A stretch of 64,000 nucleotides of DNA from Flavipsychrobacter sp. (GCA_016786565.1 JAEUVY010000080.1:124001-188000); one strand, 5' to 3'; counted from the stretch's first letter, positions 10,701 through 19,740 are shown. The notes: a model not told the origin generated them from the letters alone. Numbers and translations: made by a program.

Positions 10701-11146
10701 GCAATACTTTCTCACTGGTAATGAGTGGTATCGGTATCGTGGCACTGGTAGGTATTGTGGTGCGAAACGGTATCCTGTTGGTAGAGTTCATGGACCTGAT
10801 GCTTGCCGAGGGTATGACACCTTATGACGCGATAGTAGAAGCCGGACGTACCCGTATGACACCGGTGTTGCTTACCGCCACCGCAGCCATCCTGGGTCTT
10901 ATTCCACTGGCTATTGGTGTCAACCTCGATTTCGCAGGTCTCTTCCGCGACTTCAGTCCGCACTTCTTCATAGGTGGCGATAGCCCTGCCTTCTGGGCAC
11001 CAATGGCATGGACCATGATCTACGGACTTAGCTTCGCTACGTTCCTCACACTCATCGTAGTGCCTGCAATGTGTTTGCTCGCATTCCGACTCAAAGACTG
11101 GATCAGTAAAGTAAATGAAAAGGCAAACAGCTCGTTAGGCGAATAA
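7748..11146 (+). CDS. RND-family efflux permease (AcrB/HAE1 type)
   Basis: A 1132-residue inner-membrane proton-driven pump. TM1 sits near residues 20-38; the conserved porter start follows (EQFPEIKLPQI, TVYPGTSPENMEN). TM4 contains the proton-relay pair in GIVVDDAIVVIENTHR (about residue 400), and the C-terminal half carries the expected GIVVRNGILLVEF and RTRMTPVLLTA segments. It is about 80 residues longer than AcrB, mainly because residues about 500-570 form a basic loop and extra hydrophobic segments between TM6 and TM7. That insert is seen in other Bacteroidota pumps (general knowledge, not checked here). The last gene of the tetR-tolC-adaptor-permease operon, followed by a terminator. 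Substrate unknown; organic toxicants are likely from the family. Confidence 0.95.
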   Translation: MKDKFKEFKPSSWVIDNRTAVYFITIFITLIGLMTYINLPKEQFPEIKLPQIIVQTVYPGTSPENMENLVTKPIEKQVKNLTGVKKVTSNSFQDYSVVIVEFNTDVKVDKAKQDVKDGVDKAKQDLPQNLPFQPEVKDIDFSEFPILNVNVSGDYDLARLKKYADKVKDAIEAEKEIKRVDLVGAPEREIQINVDLFKMQASGLTFDDIDRTIAMENISMTAGEVSMNNQKRILSVKNEFKAASQIGDIIVKNQQGRSIYLKDVATVIDTFVEQKSFARLDGKNVITLNVIKASGANLIEASEKIDALVKKMQKEDLPKDLNIVITGDQSEATRSTLTDLINTIIIGFILVTVILMFFMGVTNALFVAMSVPLSCAIAFLVLPGIGFTLNMIVLFSFLLALGIVVDDAIVVIENTHRIFDNGKRDIKTAAKLATGEVFLPVLTGTITTLMPFIPLAFWKGVIGSFMFFLPVTLIITLLASLLVAYLINPVFAVTFMKPEPEGPHKVKKFSRRDLPMLVVFVAVALLSYIGGARAMGNFTLFIYGFIMLERYVLSGWIHAFQNKAWPAFREWYTRWLVKSLKRPGLVLFVTILLFPISIMTYNMRKPPFVFFPSADPNFVYVYLNMPIGTDQKHTDEVLHELEKKVYKVLDMDPERGKKNPIVRSVISNVTVGAVDPTTNEIGDFPNKGKITVAFVEFADRHGVSSAKYLDQIRSAVRAYPGAEVTVDKEQGGPPLPKPVVVELTGDNLDSLIATSDKLRKYLKAKQIPGVEELRSDFQANKPEITFDLDRERMNNESISTYAVAGALRTAIFGKEVSRFRDANDDYPIYLRYTSEQRRDIEAVRNMPVIYRDMGMGGMIRTVPVSSFADIRYSTTYGGIKRKDQKRIISLSSNVLSGYEENEVVQAVKNEIANFNAPSGISIVMSGQQEEQAETTGFLGNAMMISLGLIILLLVLQFNSISRTVIIMSEVLFSITGVFIGYSIFGNTFSLVMSGIGIVALVGIVVRNGILLVEFMDLMLAEGMTPYDAIVEAGRTRMTPVLLTATAAILGLIPLAIGVNLDFAGLFRDFSPHFFIGGDSPAFWAPMAWTMIYGLSFATFLTLIVVPAMCLLAFRLKDWISKVNEKANSSLGE

Positions 11147-11167
11147 TTGACTGCTTTACTGTGACGT

Positions 11168-11198
11168 AAAAATGCCGCCGTTATGGCGGCATTTTTTT
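11168..11198. terminator. Bidirectional terminator between the efflux operon and the porin gene
   Basis: A GC-rich hairpin with arms AAATGCCGCC and GGCGGCATTT, flanked by an A-run on the left and seven T on the right. It can therefore terminate both the rightward efflux operon and the leftward porin gene that ends at 11205. Confidence 0.9.
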
Positions 11199-11204
11199 AT
11201 GTAC

Positions 11205-12554
11205 CTACAACCTGAACAACAGGGCGAGTAACACCCTGTCCTCCGACTTCACCAGATCAGGCGACCAACCGGCAGACAACGGTGTTGTGGTATAACCGGT
11301 AGGAGACGTGACGCCACCAGATCCGGCAAAGTAAGGCACATCTGCCTGCCTGTGCACATACTCCAAACGTACACACAGGCTTTGGTTAGGCAACCAGTCT
11401 ATGTTGGTGGAGCAATCCCATCCGTTAAACTTGTCTCCGGGATTTGCACTGAAGGGATGCGTGCCGATTGTCTTTGTTGGGTCAGATGGGTTTGGCAACG
11501 GACTTGCAACGCCTGTTGGGTACAACACAAGATACCTGCCCGGGTTTGTCATGACGCCACCACCAATTGTCCATGCAAATCTGTTGTGCTCAAACCACAC
11601 TCTGTTATAGACCATAGCGCTCATAAAGTGCTGTGCAGGTGTGGCGGCATCTCCATTAAATGCTTTTACACCCCCACCCTGCTCAAAACCAATATCTCCC
11701 GTTAGCGAGAACGCCATTCTGCTAACACCCTTCGCCGCCGGATCGTTGTAGTAACGCACCAGCAAGCTATTGTCAGAATGAAACCGTTTGCGATCGGGTA
11801 TCATGGCTGCATCTGTGCCATAATAGTCGTTGGTCAGCAGCTTCACGTTTTCGCTGGGGCACCAGGTTATGTTGGCCCCAAATCCCGGCATAGAATTGAA
11901 CTTACCATAACTCTGCCATCCGTTAATGATCCAAGGCTCTATCTTCAGGTTCTTAGCCGGAAACATCTGTACCCTCACTCCATTAAAGAACCACGGGGTA
12001 TTGTCGGACGTGAACGAAGCCTGATACTCCCAATTCTCTACCTGATAATAGGAGTTGAGACCTATGTAGGACATGAACATACCCGCGTCTATATTGATGC
12101 CGTACCAGACATTGAAATGATAGCCTGCGTACGCCTCGCTGATGTATCGGTACACATTTGCCAGATCGTACTGACCCCGATACACACTGTAATCATTGCG
12201 TGGCACCACCGTCGATCGTGTGCCGAACTGTGTCATGATCTTCGCTCTGGCTCCTTCATAATTAAACTCTCCGCCTATGCCAGCGCACGATACCTGCATT
12301 TCGTTGTTGCGCGCCAGAGCCGTAGACCCCACTACAGTATTGTCTATCGGGTTATTGAACGAATGCGTGTAATTCGCATCCAGCATCACACTTCCGGTGA
12401 AATACTTTGTTTGCAATGCTGCGGATGTTCTTCGGTCGTTACCATTTTGCCACGACATGTCCATTCCCTCAAATGGTATCTTCTCTTTTGTTGTGTCCTG
12501 GGCATAGAGCGCCCCGCATGCCGCCATACAGCATGTAAATAGTGTTCTTTTCAT
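11205..12554 (-). CDS. Outer membrane beta-barrel porin (OmpL-like, BBP2 type), Kdp-associated
   Basis: A 449-residue outer-membrane protein from the ATG at 12554, which opens a signal peptide (MKRTLFTCCMAACGALYAQ). A longer reading from 12587 would put 11 polar residues before the signal and is unlikely. The mature part is made of alternating beta strands with many Tyr/Trp/Asn residues and the phrases typical of the putative beta-barrel porin-2 family (for example a central PWFFNGVRVQMFPAKNLK), ending in a C-terminal Arg-Leu after Leu-Leu-Phe. In many Bacteroidota this porin is part of the kdp potassium-transport locus. Here it follows the KdpE-like regulator after 91 bases on the same strand. 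Confidence 0.8.
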   Translation of the reverse strand: MKRTLFTCCMAACGALYAQDTTKEKIPFEGMDMSWQNGNDRRTSAALQTKYFTGSVMLDANYTHSFNNPIDNTVVGSTALARNNEMQVSCAGIGGEFNYEGARAKIMTQFGTRSTVVPRNDYSVYRGQYDLANVYRYISEAYAGYHFNVWYGINIDAGMFMSYIGLNSYYQVENWEYQASFTSDNTPWFFNGVRVQMFPAKNLKIEPWIINGWQSYGKFNSMPGFGANITWCPSENVKLLTNDYYGTDAAMIPDRKRFHSDNSLLVRYYNDPAAKGVSRMAFSLTGDIGFEQGGGVKAFNGDAATPAQHFMSAMVYNRVWFEHNRFAWTIGGGVMTNPGRYLVLYPTGVASPLPNPSDPTKTIGTHPFSANPGDKFNGWDCSTNIDWLPNQSLCVRLEYVHRQADVPYFAGSGGVTSPTGYTTTPLSAGWSPDLVKSEDRVLLALLFRL

Positions 12555-12645
12555 TGCTGTTTTATTTGAGGTTTGAAGCAATACCATCCCTGTTCAAATC
12601 GGGGTGATTTGATCTTGACTCCATAATTTCGATATGTCTTTTTGA

Positions 12646-13332
12646 TTATCCGCCGTTCATCCAGCGATAGCCCACACCCGATTCGGTGATCAGGTGCACC
12701 GGCCGGTTGGCATCTTGTTCTATCTTCTTGCGTAGTTGTGCTACATATACTCTCAGGTATTGCGACTGGCTCACATAACCCGGGCCCCATACCTCCTTCA
12801 GCAGATAGTGGTGCGTAAGCACCCTACCTTCATTTCTTACAAACAACGACAGCAGCGCATACTCCGTGGCCGTCAGCTTCAGCAACTGTCCGTCGCGCTT
12901 CACGGTGTGTGCCGCAAGGTCTATCTCCATGTTGCCCGCCTGTATCTGTGGTTCGGCATCAGTGTCACGGGCCGCTCTCATGGCCGATCGTATACGTGCC
13001 AGCAATTCTCCCGTCCTGAAGGGTTTCACCAGGTAGTCGTTTGCTCCCTCGTCCAACGCACGCACTATGTCTTCTTCCCCGTTGCGTACTGACAATATAA
13101 TGACCGGCCCTGTATACCATTCCCGCAGCTCACACAACAACTCCTGTCCGTCCATGTCAGGCAAACCCAGGTCCAGCAAAACTGCGTCGGGCGGGCGGTT
13201 GGCTGCAAGCGCCATACCTTCTCTGCCGGTGGCTGCGCCAACTGTTGCATAACCGCTGTTGCCCAGTGTTATCTCCAGCAGCTTTCTTATCTGCGGCTCA
13301 TCGTCTACTATCAATATCAACCCGCTATTCAT
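12646..13332 (-). CDS. kdpE: KdpE-type OmpR-family response regulator
   Basis: A 228-residue DNA-binding response regulator. The receiver domain shows the acidic pocket (Asp10, Asp11), phospho-acceptor Asp54 in VLLDLGLPDMDG, and the Lys of YLVKPF near residue 105. A winged-helix effector domain follows (LTATEYALLSLFVRNEG; then a wing ending in GVGYRW). The start overlaps the kinase stop by 8 bases (13325-13332), so the pair is co-translated. Sequence style (RKLLEITL, GVGYRWM) resembles KdpE. Expected to activate potassium-uptake genes at low K+, but no kdpFABC lies next to it. Confidence 0.85.
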   Translation of the reverse strand: MNSGLILIVDDEPQIRKLLEITLGNSGYATVGAATGREGMALAANRPPDAVLLDLGLPDMDGQELLCELREWYTGPVIILSVRNGEEDIVRALDEGANDYLVKPFRTGELLARIRSAMRAARDTDAEPQIQAGNMEIDLAAHTVKRDGQLLKLTATEYALLSLFVRNEGRVLTHHYLLKEVWGPGYVSQSQYLRVYVAQLRKKIEQDANRPVHLITESGVGYRWMNGG

Positions 13333-14404
13333 GCTTCAGGTTTTTCACGTAAGAAGTTTCGGCAGGCAACAGCAGTACAAACCTCGCCCCGCCCGTTGCC
13401 GATCGTTCCAGTCGGGCACTGCCACCCATAGCCTCAGCAAATCCTTTTACTATTGACAATCCCAAGCCTGTGCCGCCGCCCGTTCTGTTGTCAAGTCTGT
13501 AAAACTTGCTGAACACCCTGTCTTCTTTGTCCTTCGGAAAGCCCGGACCATTGTCCTCTACTATCACCTCAAGCACATCGGCAAGGCAACGGGCCATTAC
13601 ATCTACGCGGCAGCCTGCAGGCGTGTACAATGTGGCATTCACCAAAAGATTATACAGTATCTGTTCCAGCATACCCTTGTCTAACCTGAAGAGCGGCAAC
13701 TCAGGATCTATGTTTATAACTATCTGCTGCAACACTTCGTTTTCTTCTACCTGCTGCACCGCTGTGTAGATCACTTCTGCCACGTCGCACCAGTCATTCC
13801 TGGGCTTTATAAATCCCGACTCCAGCCTCGACATGTTCAGCAGATTCTCTACCTGCCGGTTCAGCCTGAATGATGCCTTAGCTATCTCACCCACAAGCTC
13901 ATCGTTCTGCGCCTTGGTCAGGTGCAGTTCTTCTGTTTGCAGATTATCCGTTGCAGCCACTATCGTAGCAATAGGTGTGCGCAGTTCGTGCGATAGCGAA
14001 TTGAGCATTGTATTATACAACTTGATGGTGTTCTCCTTCTCCTCACGTTGAATGGCCATTTTTTCTGCCCTTCTGATCTTGTAGGTCAGTGCCGCATTCA
14101 CCATAGCGATCACCAGATACATCAGCAACATTAATCGATCTTCTGTAGTACCCACCTGAAACGTGAAAAAAGGAGGGATGAAAAAATAATCCCACACCAG
14201 CGCCGACACCACGGCTGCGATCAGCACCGGTAAGATATCGAACACCATGGCCACCAACGACACGGTAATAAGCAACACGTAAGCCACTACCCTATACCCT
14301 ATGAGGTCGCTGAACGGAAAACAGACAGCCGCCACTGCCAGCACCGCCAATACCCCGGCGAGATACTGGAGACTTTTCTTGCGAACATTTATTTCGGCGG
14401 GCAT
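13325..14404 (-). CDS. kdpD: KdpD-like sensor histidine kinase lacking the N-terminal KdpD domain
   Basis: A 359-residue kinase. Start chosen at the ATG at 14404 because the in-frame GTG at 14428 lies inside a TAnnTTTG promoter box. Residues about 15-110 form four close transmembrane segments, the DUF4118 sensor region of KdpD. A linker leads to the H-box (LSHELRTPIATI), the N-box (NLLVNATLYTP), DNGPGF and GTGLGLSIV. Canonical KdpD (about 890 residues) has a large N-terminal cytoplasmic KdpD/Usp/GAF part; this protein has none of it. In several Bacteroidota the missing sensor part is a separate protein; it is not found here. Confidence 0.85.
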   Translation of the reverse strand: MPAEINVRKKSLQYLAGVLAVLAVAAVCFPFSDLIGYRVVAYVLLITVSLVAMVFDILPVLIAAVVSALVWDYFFIPPFFTFQVGTTEDRLMLLMYLVIAMVNAALTYKIRRAEKMAIQREEKENTIKLYNTMLNSLSHELRTPIATIVAATDNLQTEELHLTKAQNDELVGEIAKASFRLNRQVENLLNMSRLESGFIKPRNDWCDVAEVIYTAVQQVEENEVLQQIVINIDPELPLFRLDKGMLEQILYNLLVNATLYTPAGCRVDVMARCLADVLEVIVEDNGPGFPKDKEDRVFSKFYRLDNRTGGGTGLGLSIVKGFAEAMGGSARLERSATGGARFVLLLPAETSYVKNLKHE

Positions 14405-14427
14405 TGCTATGATTCTGAAATTCCGCA

Positions 14428-14435
14428 CAAAGGTA
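14428..14435 (-). promoter_or_regulatory. Promoter -7 element for the kdpDE-porin genes
   Basis: On the minus strand this reads TACCTTTG, an exact TAnnTTTG, 23 bases before the chosen ATG at 14404. It rules out the GTG at 14428 as start. Confidence 0.65.
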
Positions 14436-14527
14436 CCCGCACCTTTATAAATGCAGCATAAATCCCGCCCTTAATGGTATAAAGATTTTATAAAGAATTT
14501 GAAACGGACTTCGCAATTGATTTCCCA

Positions 14528-17302
14528 CTACCACTTCACCAGCTTCAATTGCTGTGTACCTCCGTCGCCTTTCAATGTAACATAGTACACGCCCGATGGC
14601 AGGTCTTTCACACTATAGGTTTGTTGTGGTGTGCTCACCGCATATTGCAGTACAGTCTGCCCCATTGTGTTGGTGATGGTAAGTGCAGTATAGTTATTGC
14701 CATCAGCCCTGATGCTGAATTCGTTGGTGGCAGGATTGGGATAAATGACTGCTGCGCCAGGCTTGCCGTTATTGGCGATGTTTGTGGGTGGTGGCGGGCA
14801 ACCCTTGGTGTTGGTCACCTCATTGGTCATCAGCACATCGTTATAGTCGAAGTAGATGCCTACCCTGCTCTTTGCCGATGCGCCTACCGGCATGCCCGGC
14901 TTGTTCTTTATAGTATAGATAAATGTGCCGCTCCTGTTGGCGTGGTCCGAACTATCGGCGAGGTAGATCTCGGGGAAATCAAACTTCAGGATCGTCATAC
15001 CATTCACCGTATATTTTGACGTGAACATCGGGTGCGAGTTCATTTCTATGTTCAGCGTAGAAGGGTCAAAGAACCACGATAGTGTGTCCATTACATAGAT
15101 GTTCTCTGCAGGTGCGCTGCCTATGTTCTCGAAATGAACAGTGAACTCGAAAGTAGTGTCATTCTCAAAACAGCCGGGTTTCACTTCAATCGCATTGGGG
15201 TCGGTAGAGGTACGCACGGTATCTGTTCGAATGATCAGATTATTTGAGAGATCCGCATCGCCACCAGGTGAAGTGGCAACAATAGAGAATTTTGAGTTTA
15301 CAGTATCGCCGTCCGGCGGATAGGGTACAGCTGGATTGTGCCAGATTTCATAGTAAATCCTATCCGGCACAGACTCGGTGACCGCAAAGTCTGACACATT
15401 CCAGGTTATTGAAGTTGCTGTTGAAGAAACAGGTGCAGGATAAGCACCCGTACCAATGTAGCGGTATTTTGGACTAAAATTCAGGGTAACCAGAGCAGTG
15501 GCAGGCGTGCACTGATCATTTCTGTAGTATATATACCCCCACTGGTCATTAGGACCTGTGACCCGCACACGCGCAAGAATATCAATATCAGGAGTTGCTG
15601 CTGACGCACATGACATCGCCTGATAGGTTACAGGATTAATGGTCATTCCCACACGCAAAGTGTCATATAATATTCCGCTCGCCGGACAAGAGCGATACAA
15701 TGCAGAAGGCCATGATAAGAGTTTAAATCGATACACATCCCCGGCATTGCCATAGGCCATATAACTGAACCCACTCGTTGCTGCTATTGTGTCGACAGGT
15801 ACTCCATTCGAATCAATTTCGGTTATTGTTTGCCTGTGGAGTAAATAATCATGCGTATCCCTCGAACAGTTCAAGTCGGCATCGTTGTAGAAACGCACTC
15901 TCATTTCCGTGCACAACAAATGCCCGTAGCTGTAACTGAAGGAATCTATGGGCACGCCCGAGCTTAGAAGTATGTGTTTGATCGTGAAGGTATCTGCATA
16001 GGGATAAACATGCGAAACAACACGGTACCCACCTATCCCCGACCACGAACTACTAAACGTAGAAGTGTCGTGTGTCCCATCTCCGAAATCTGTCCTTACA
16101 GTCAATCCGGCGTGAAAGGCATGAGTGCGTAATGTTAGCTGTGGGCCTGAACATGTTTTATGGACCTGAGCATAAAAACTGTCTGACAAATAACCGGATA
16201 TTCCTGACCCACCTGTACCCAATAATGGGATCATTGAGGCATAAGAGAAACGCCTGATCTTTGTGCTATGGTCTGAATAATAAATGTACCCTGATGAAGG
16301 GTCTAACCATATCTTATGCAAATTCAGAGTGGCGAACAGGGCCGGGGTTCCATCTGCTGTACTTCCGCCCAGTGTTACACCGGCTATTGTGTTAACAATA
16401 CCGGTTACTGCATCAACTCTTCTGACCTTCTTTCGGAGCCAATCTGCTATGAAAATATTACCTCCGCCATCTACACGGCAAAAACTGGAATAGTTCATCA
16501 GCATAGATGTAGCAGGCACACCATCATCAGTCGATGTTCCACCTCCTGCAACGGTTGAGATCAAGCCCGTACTCGCGTTTATTTTTCTCACTCTATTCTG
16601 CGTGCTATCAATAATGTAAATGTTCTGAGCATTGTCCATACAAATACTTGACGCGCCTGCATAGATGCTCGCAATCGTAGCCGGTATTCCATCGGCTGTT
16701 GATGTGCCGCCACCGGCTACCGTAGTTATCAGACCGGTCGTCTTGTCGACCTTTCTAATCCGGCCCTGGCTACCAATGTATAGATGGCCGGCAGTGTCTA
16801 AATACACTCCGGACGCATAAAGAAACGCTGAGGTTGCAGGTACACCATCAGCGGTCGATACGCCACCACCGGCAACAGTTGTAATTACTCCTGTAGCTCC
16901 GTCTACTTTCCTTACTCGTCTGAAATCCGAAATGTATATATCTCCGGAACCCGTTACATGGATGCCAGCAAGATCTTTTGACAGCTTTGCAGCTGTCGCA
17001 GGCCCCCCATCACCAGAGAAACCTGTACTACCCGGTATTCCCGCTACTGTATATATCAGACCGGATCCTCCGTCGATTTTCCTGACCACATACCGATTCT
17101 TATCAGCAAAATACACATTACCGACCCCGTCAACCGCTACTCCAGTTGTGGCAAGTAAAGACGCACTTGTTGCAGGCACACCCTCAGCCGTAGAGGAGCC
17201 ACCACCGGCAACGGTATAGACCGGCCCGGCCTGGGCAAAACCATCAACAGAACCAAACAATAAAATAAAGGCGATAACCGAGAAAAGGGGTATGTTTTTC
17301 AT
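14528..17302 (-). CDS. Secreted NHL-type beta-propeller protein with T9SS sorting tail
   Basis: A 924-residue exported protein. After a signal peptide (cleavage about residue 23) come about six repeats of roughly 57 residues (residues 25-370). Each holds a TVAGGG-type turn, a S-T-A-D-G-x-P-A-T segment, and a VYFADxxxxVVRKI-like strand pair: NHL/YncE-style propeller blades. A PKD-like region (about 385-470) and a DUF11/conserved-repeat region (about 690-830, with YPNP preceding the tail) follow. The last 75 residues match the type IX secretion C-terminal domain: VIYPNPATNEFSI, then LPSGVYYVTL and KLVKW. It is likely exported through the outer membrane and anchored or released at the surface. 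The propeller repeats are strongly alike, so array length may vary between strains. Function unknown, possibly adhesion or ligand binding. Confidence 0.88.
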   Translation of the reverse strand: MKNIPLFSVIAFILLFGSVDGFAQAGPVYTVAGGGSSTAEGVPATSASLLATTGVAVDGVGNVYFADKNRYVVRKIDGGSGLIYTVAGIPGSTGFSGDGGPATAAKLSKDLAGIHVTGSGDIYISDFRRVRKVDGATGVITTVAGGGVSTADGVPATSAFLYASGVYLDTAGHLYIGSQGRIRKVDKTTGLITTVAGGGTSTADGIPATIASIYAGASSICMDNAQNIYIIDSTQNRVRKINASTGLISTVAGGGTSTDDGVPATSMLMNYSSFCRVDGGGNIFIADWLRKKVRRVDAVTGIVNTIAGVTLGGSTADGTPALFATLNLHKIWLDPSSGYIYYSDHSTKIRRFSYASMIPLLGTGGSGISGYLSDSFYAQVHKTCSGPQLTLRTHAFHAGLTVRTDFGDGTHDTSTFSSSWSGIGGYRVVSHVYPYADTFTIKHILLSSGVPIDSFSYSYGHLLCTEMRVRFYNDADLNCSRDTHDYLLHRQTITEIDSNGVPVDTIAATSGFSYMAYGNAGDVYRFKLLSWPSALYRSCPASGILYDTLRVGMTINPVTYQAMSCASAATPDIDILARVRVTGPNDQWGYIYYRNDQCTPATALVTLNFSPKYRYIGTGAYPAPVSSTATSITWNVSDFAVTESVPDRIYYEIWHNPAVPYPPDGDTVNSKFSIVATSPGGDADLSNNLIIRTDTVRTSTDPNAIEVKPGCFENDTTFEFTVHFENIGSAPAENIYVMDTLSWFFDPSTLNIEMNSHPMFTSKYTVNGMTILKFDFPEIYLADSSDHANRSGTFIYTIKNKPGMPVGASAKSRVGIYFDYNDVLMTNEVTNTKGCPPPPTNIANNGKPGAAVIYPNPATNEFSIRADGNNYTALTITNTMGQTVLQYAVSTPQQTYSVKDLPSGVYYVTLKGDGGTQQLKLVKW

Positions 17303-17471
17303 GATGTACTTTTAAGGCGCTTGCGAAGATATGACATATTTACATAAACCATTTGATAGCATTACACACTTCGCATTAAACAAAGACATGATAAAACGGG
17401 TAGGGGTTGGGGCACAAACATGCAGAATACTGACTTCTACTGTATCCAGCAACCTAACTGGACTAAGCCAC

Positions 17472-18461
17472 TCAGTATACCAGATATAAAACTAATTTAT
17501 CCGGTCCCTGTTTTTCTGAGTACAGAAAACTGTATGGTATATTGTCATTATGGGCCTGGCTGATTGAAACCAATAGGTCCCAGGCTTTCCAGTATATCTC
17601 ATGATTCCCGCTCTTATCTCCATGCATAAATTCTTTGAAATGCTCCTCGCTCGCAGACTCAAAAACAAAATACTGATGTTTGATTGGCTTGAAAGAAGTT
17701 ACTGCGCTGATGATCTCATTTAGAAGAGTCGCCGAAGGCTTACTGCCTTTCAGAATACAGCTAACATCAAATCTCTTCTTGTTCCTATAACTATCCAATT
17801 TTGCAAGGTTTGACGGGTATGCCCTGTTTTTCAGATTATCATAAAACCTCGAGCTGCTTCTGCCACTTATCACTTCCCGCCTTATGTACGGAAGGTAAAG
17901 CCGCATATGCTGAAAATCGTGCATTGCAATTATCTCGGCAAACGCTGCACCGTCTTCGTACGACGGCCATCCATTTCTGATCACGTACTGATACAAATAC
18001 TCAAAATGCGGTGAATCCGTCTTTTGCATTTGCCACTCCAGAATGGCGCAAGAAAGACTATCGGCACACGCACCCAACTTCCGCCTGACCATTTGGTCCT
18101 CTTCCAACATTCTTCTGAATACAGTATATGGCTCTGTTCGCTTTGCATTATAGGCTTTCGCGAATATTTCGCGATAAGTCTGAGCCGCAGCTTTCGGCAA
18201 ACGAAACTCCTTTAGAGCGGATTCCATTTTTCCGATTGTGTAATTGGAAGAGACAAAAAAGAAAGGATCGATTTTCAGGTAAAACTCTGCTGAACGCACG
18301 CTGTCTCCCATCCGCGAAAAGCTATCTGATATCTCCAGATTCCTGATGGCAGAATTTGGCAACACTGCCGGAAGCTCCATGATGGTATCTTTTCCCTGCC
18401 CGCTCGCCTCTGAAACGATCAGAAAAACTGACACGAAAAATAGTAGACTGATTTTCACCAC
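17472..18461 (-). CDS. Exported protein of unknown function
   Basis: A protein of about 329 residues with a signal peptide (hydrophobic stretch LLFFVSVFLIV, cleavage near residue 22 after Ala-Ser-Gly). No ATG fits: the start must be one of two adjacent GTG codons at 18461 or 18458. The mature part is Arg/Lys/Tyr-rich and mostly helical, with a basic region around residues 185-225. No domain is recognised. It is not an operon partner of the chromate transporter, from which it is separated by 58 bases; both lie on the minus strand, so read-through from chrA is possible. Confidence 0.6.
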   Translation of the reverse strand: MVKISLLFFVSVFLIVSEASGQGKDTIMELPAVLPNSAIRNLEISDSFSRMGDSVRSAEFYLKIDPFFFVSSNYTIGKMESALKEFRLPKAAAQTYREIFAKAYNAKRTEPYTVFRRMLEEDQMVRRKLGACADSLSCAILEWQMQKTDSPHFEYLYQYVIRNGWPSYEDGAAFAEIIAMHDFQHMRLYLPYIRREVISGRSSSRFYDNLKNRAYPSNLAKLDSYRNKKRFDVSCILKGSKPSATLLNEIISAVTSFKPIKHQYFVFESASEEHFKEFMHGDKSGNHEIYWKAWDLLVSISQAHNDNIPYSFLYSEKQGPDKLVLYLVY

Positions 18462-18519
18462 ACGTATTCAAATCTACCGATAAAACTGAAATGATCTACT
18501 ATGGGGCATTCTAATACGG

Positions 18520-19644
18520 TCACACCAACGACAACACCCATCCCAGCACTGCACCACCCAGCACCACAAACGCGCTGTTGAGTTTCTTCGCCCAAAACGA
18601 TACTGCAAAACCAGCCACGGCTATCACCACGGTGCGCCAGTCGGTCACCGACACACGCGCCATATCCACACATACAGCCAGTATCATGGCTACCGATATG
18701 ACATTGACCGTATCGAGAAACACAGCCGCGCCGGCCGACCTGCGCAGTTTATCTACCAGCGGATTGAGGAACGCCACAAACAGGAACGATGGTAAAAAGA
18801 TGCCGATAGTTGCGGCCACGGCACCGGGCAGGCCCGCTATCTGCCATCCTATAAATGTGGCCGACGAAAACACCGGCCCCGGGGTGAATTGCCCCACTGC
18901 AATAGCATCTGTCAGTGCTTGTTTTGAAAGCATGCCGGTGCTAACCAGTTCGGTATCCAGAAAAGCGAACAGCACATACCCGCTGCCATACAGCACCGCG
19001 CCCACCTTCAGAAATATCCAGAACATCTTCCAGTTGAACAGGCTGCCGGACATAGCACCCGCGGGCAGCATCAGCGGCAACATTGCCCTGGCATCGCGCC
19101 GGCCTATCTTGTGCAGCAGCACACCTGCCACACCTCCACCAAACAGCACATACAACTCATTCACACCGGCCACGCTCAGCACGGCGGCAATAGCGCCTAT
19201 AATGCCAAGCTGCACTGTTTTCAATGCCTTCCTTCCCAGAGATACCATCAGCGACACCACCACCGCTATGATGGCCGGTTGTATGCCGTAAACAAATGGC
19301 CTCACCTGCGGCAGCGTGCCATATCGCTGATAGGCCGCCGCTATCAACCCGGTAATGATGACCGCCGGCAATATGAAACAAAGGCCCGCTACCAAAAGGC
19401 CCTTCCAGCCCGCGCGCTCGTGACCGCAATGCATGGTCATCTCGGTAGAGTTGGGGCCGGGTATCAGGTTGGTAGCCCCCACAAGGTCCAGAAAGCGTTC
19501 GTGCGTTATCCAATTACGCTTCCGCACCACTTCTTCCTCCATCATGGCAATGTGCACGGCAGGCCCGCCAAAACCGGTTATACCCAGTTTCAGAAACACC
19601 CGGGCCACTTCGGCCAACGATCCCTTGCTGTCTTGTGTGGTCAT
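18520..19644 (-). CDS. chrA: Chromate transporter ChrA (long, two-domain)
   Basis: A 374-residue inner-membrane transporter of the CHR family, which exports chromate. Both tandem CHR halves are present: the N-terminal half has the hallmark FGGPAVHIAMMEEE (about residues 25-38) and NLIPGPNSTEM; the C-terminal half repeats the pattern with VGQFTPGPVFSSATFIGW. About ten hydrophobic segments are visible. Start is the ATG at 19644; an upstream TTG at 19656 is less likely. A TATCTTTA box lies 42 bases upstream. No chrB-type regulator is seen. Confidence 0.9.
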   Translation of the reverse strand: MTTQDSKGSLAEVARVFLKLGITGFGGPAVHIAMMEEEVVRKRNWITHERFLDLVGATNLIPGPNSTEMTMHCGHERAGWKGLLVAGLCFILPAVIITGLIAAAYQRYGTLPQVRPFVYGIQPAIIAVVVSLMVSLGRKALKTVQLGIIGAIAAVLSVAGVNELYVLFGGGVAGVLLHKIGRRDARAMLPLMLPAGAMSGSLFNWKMFWIFLKVGAVLYGSGYVLFAFLDTELVSTGMLSKQALTDAIAVGQFTPGPVFSSATFIGWQIAGLPGAVAATIGIFLPSFLFVAFLNPLVDKLRRSAGAAVFLDTVNVISVAMILAVCVDMARVSVTDWRTVVIAVAGFAVSFWAKKLNSAFVVLGGAVLGWVLSLV

Positions 19645-19685
19645 AATGGGCAACAAACACGCGGGGACACATCACCCCCGTGCGG

Positions 19686-19693
19686 TAAAGATA
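19686..19693 (-). promoter_or_regulatory. Possible -7 element for chrA
   Basis: Minus-strand TATCTTTA differs from TAnnTTTG only in the last base and sits about 42 bases upstream of the chrA ATG. Confidence 0.4.
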
Positions 19694-19740
19694 CATACGC
19701 ATTGCCTGCACCGCGCACTGCAACGTTAACATAACAAAAG

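Noticed and set aside
11778..12542. Plus-strand frame of 254 residues opposite the porin
   Set aside because: The minus-strand reading has a signal peptide and barrel pattern; the plus frame is rich in Cys/His as expected from antisense.
14600..17302. Periodic DNA in the propeller gene as a CRISPR-like or tandem array
   Set aside because: The period is about 171 bases and matches protein blade repeats with third-position changes; there are no constant repeats with unique spacers.
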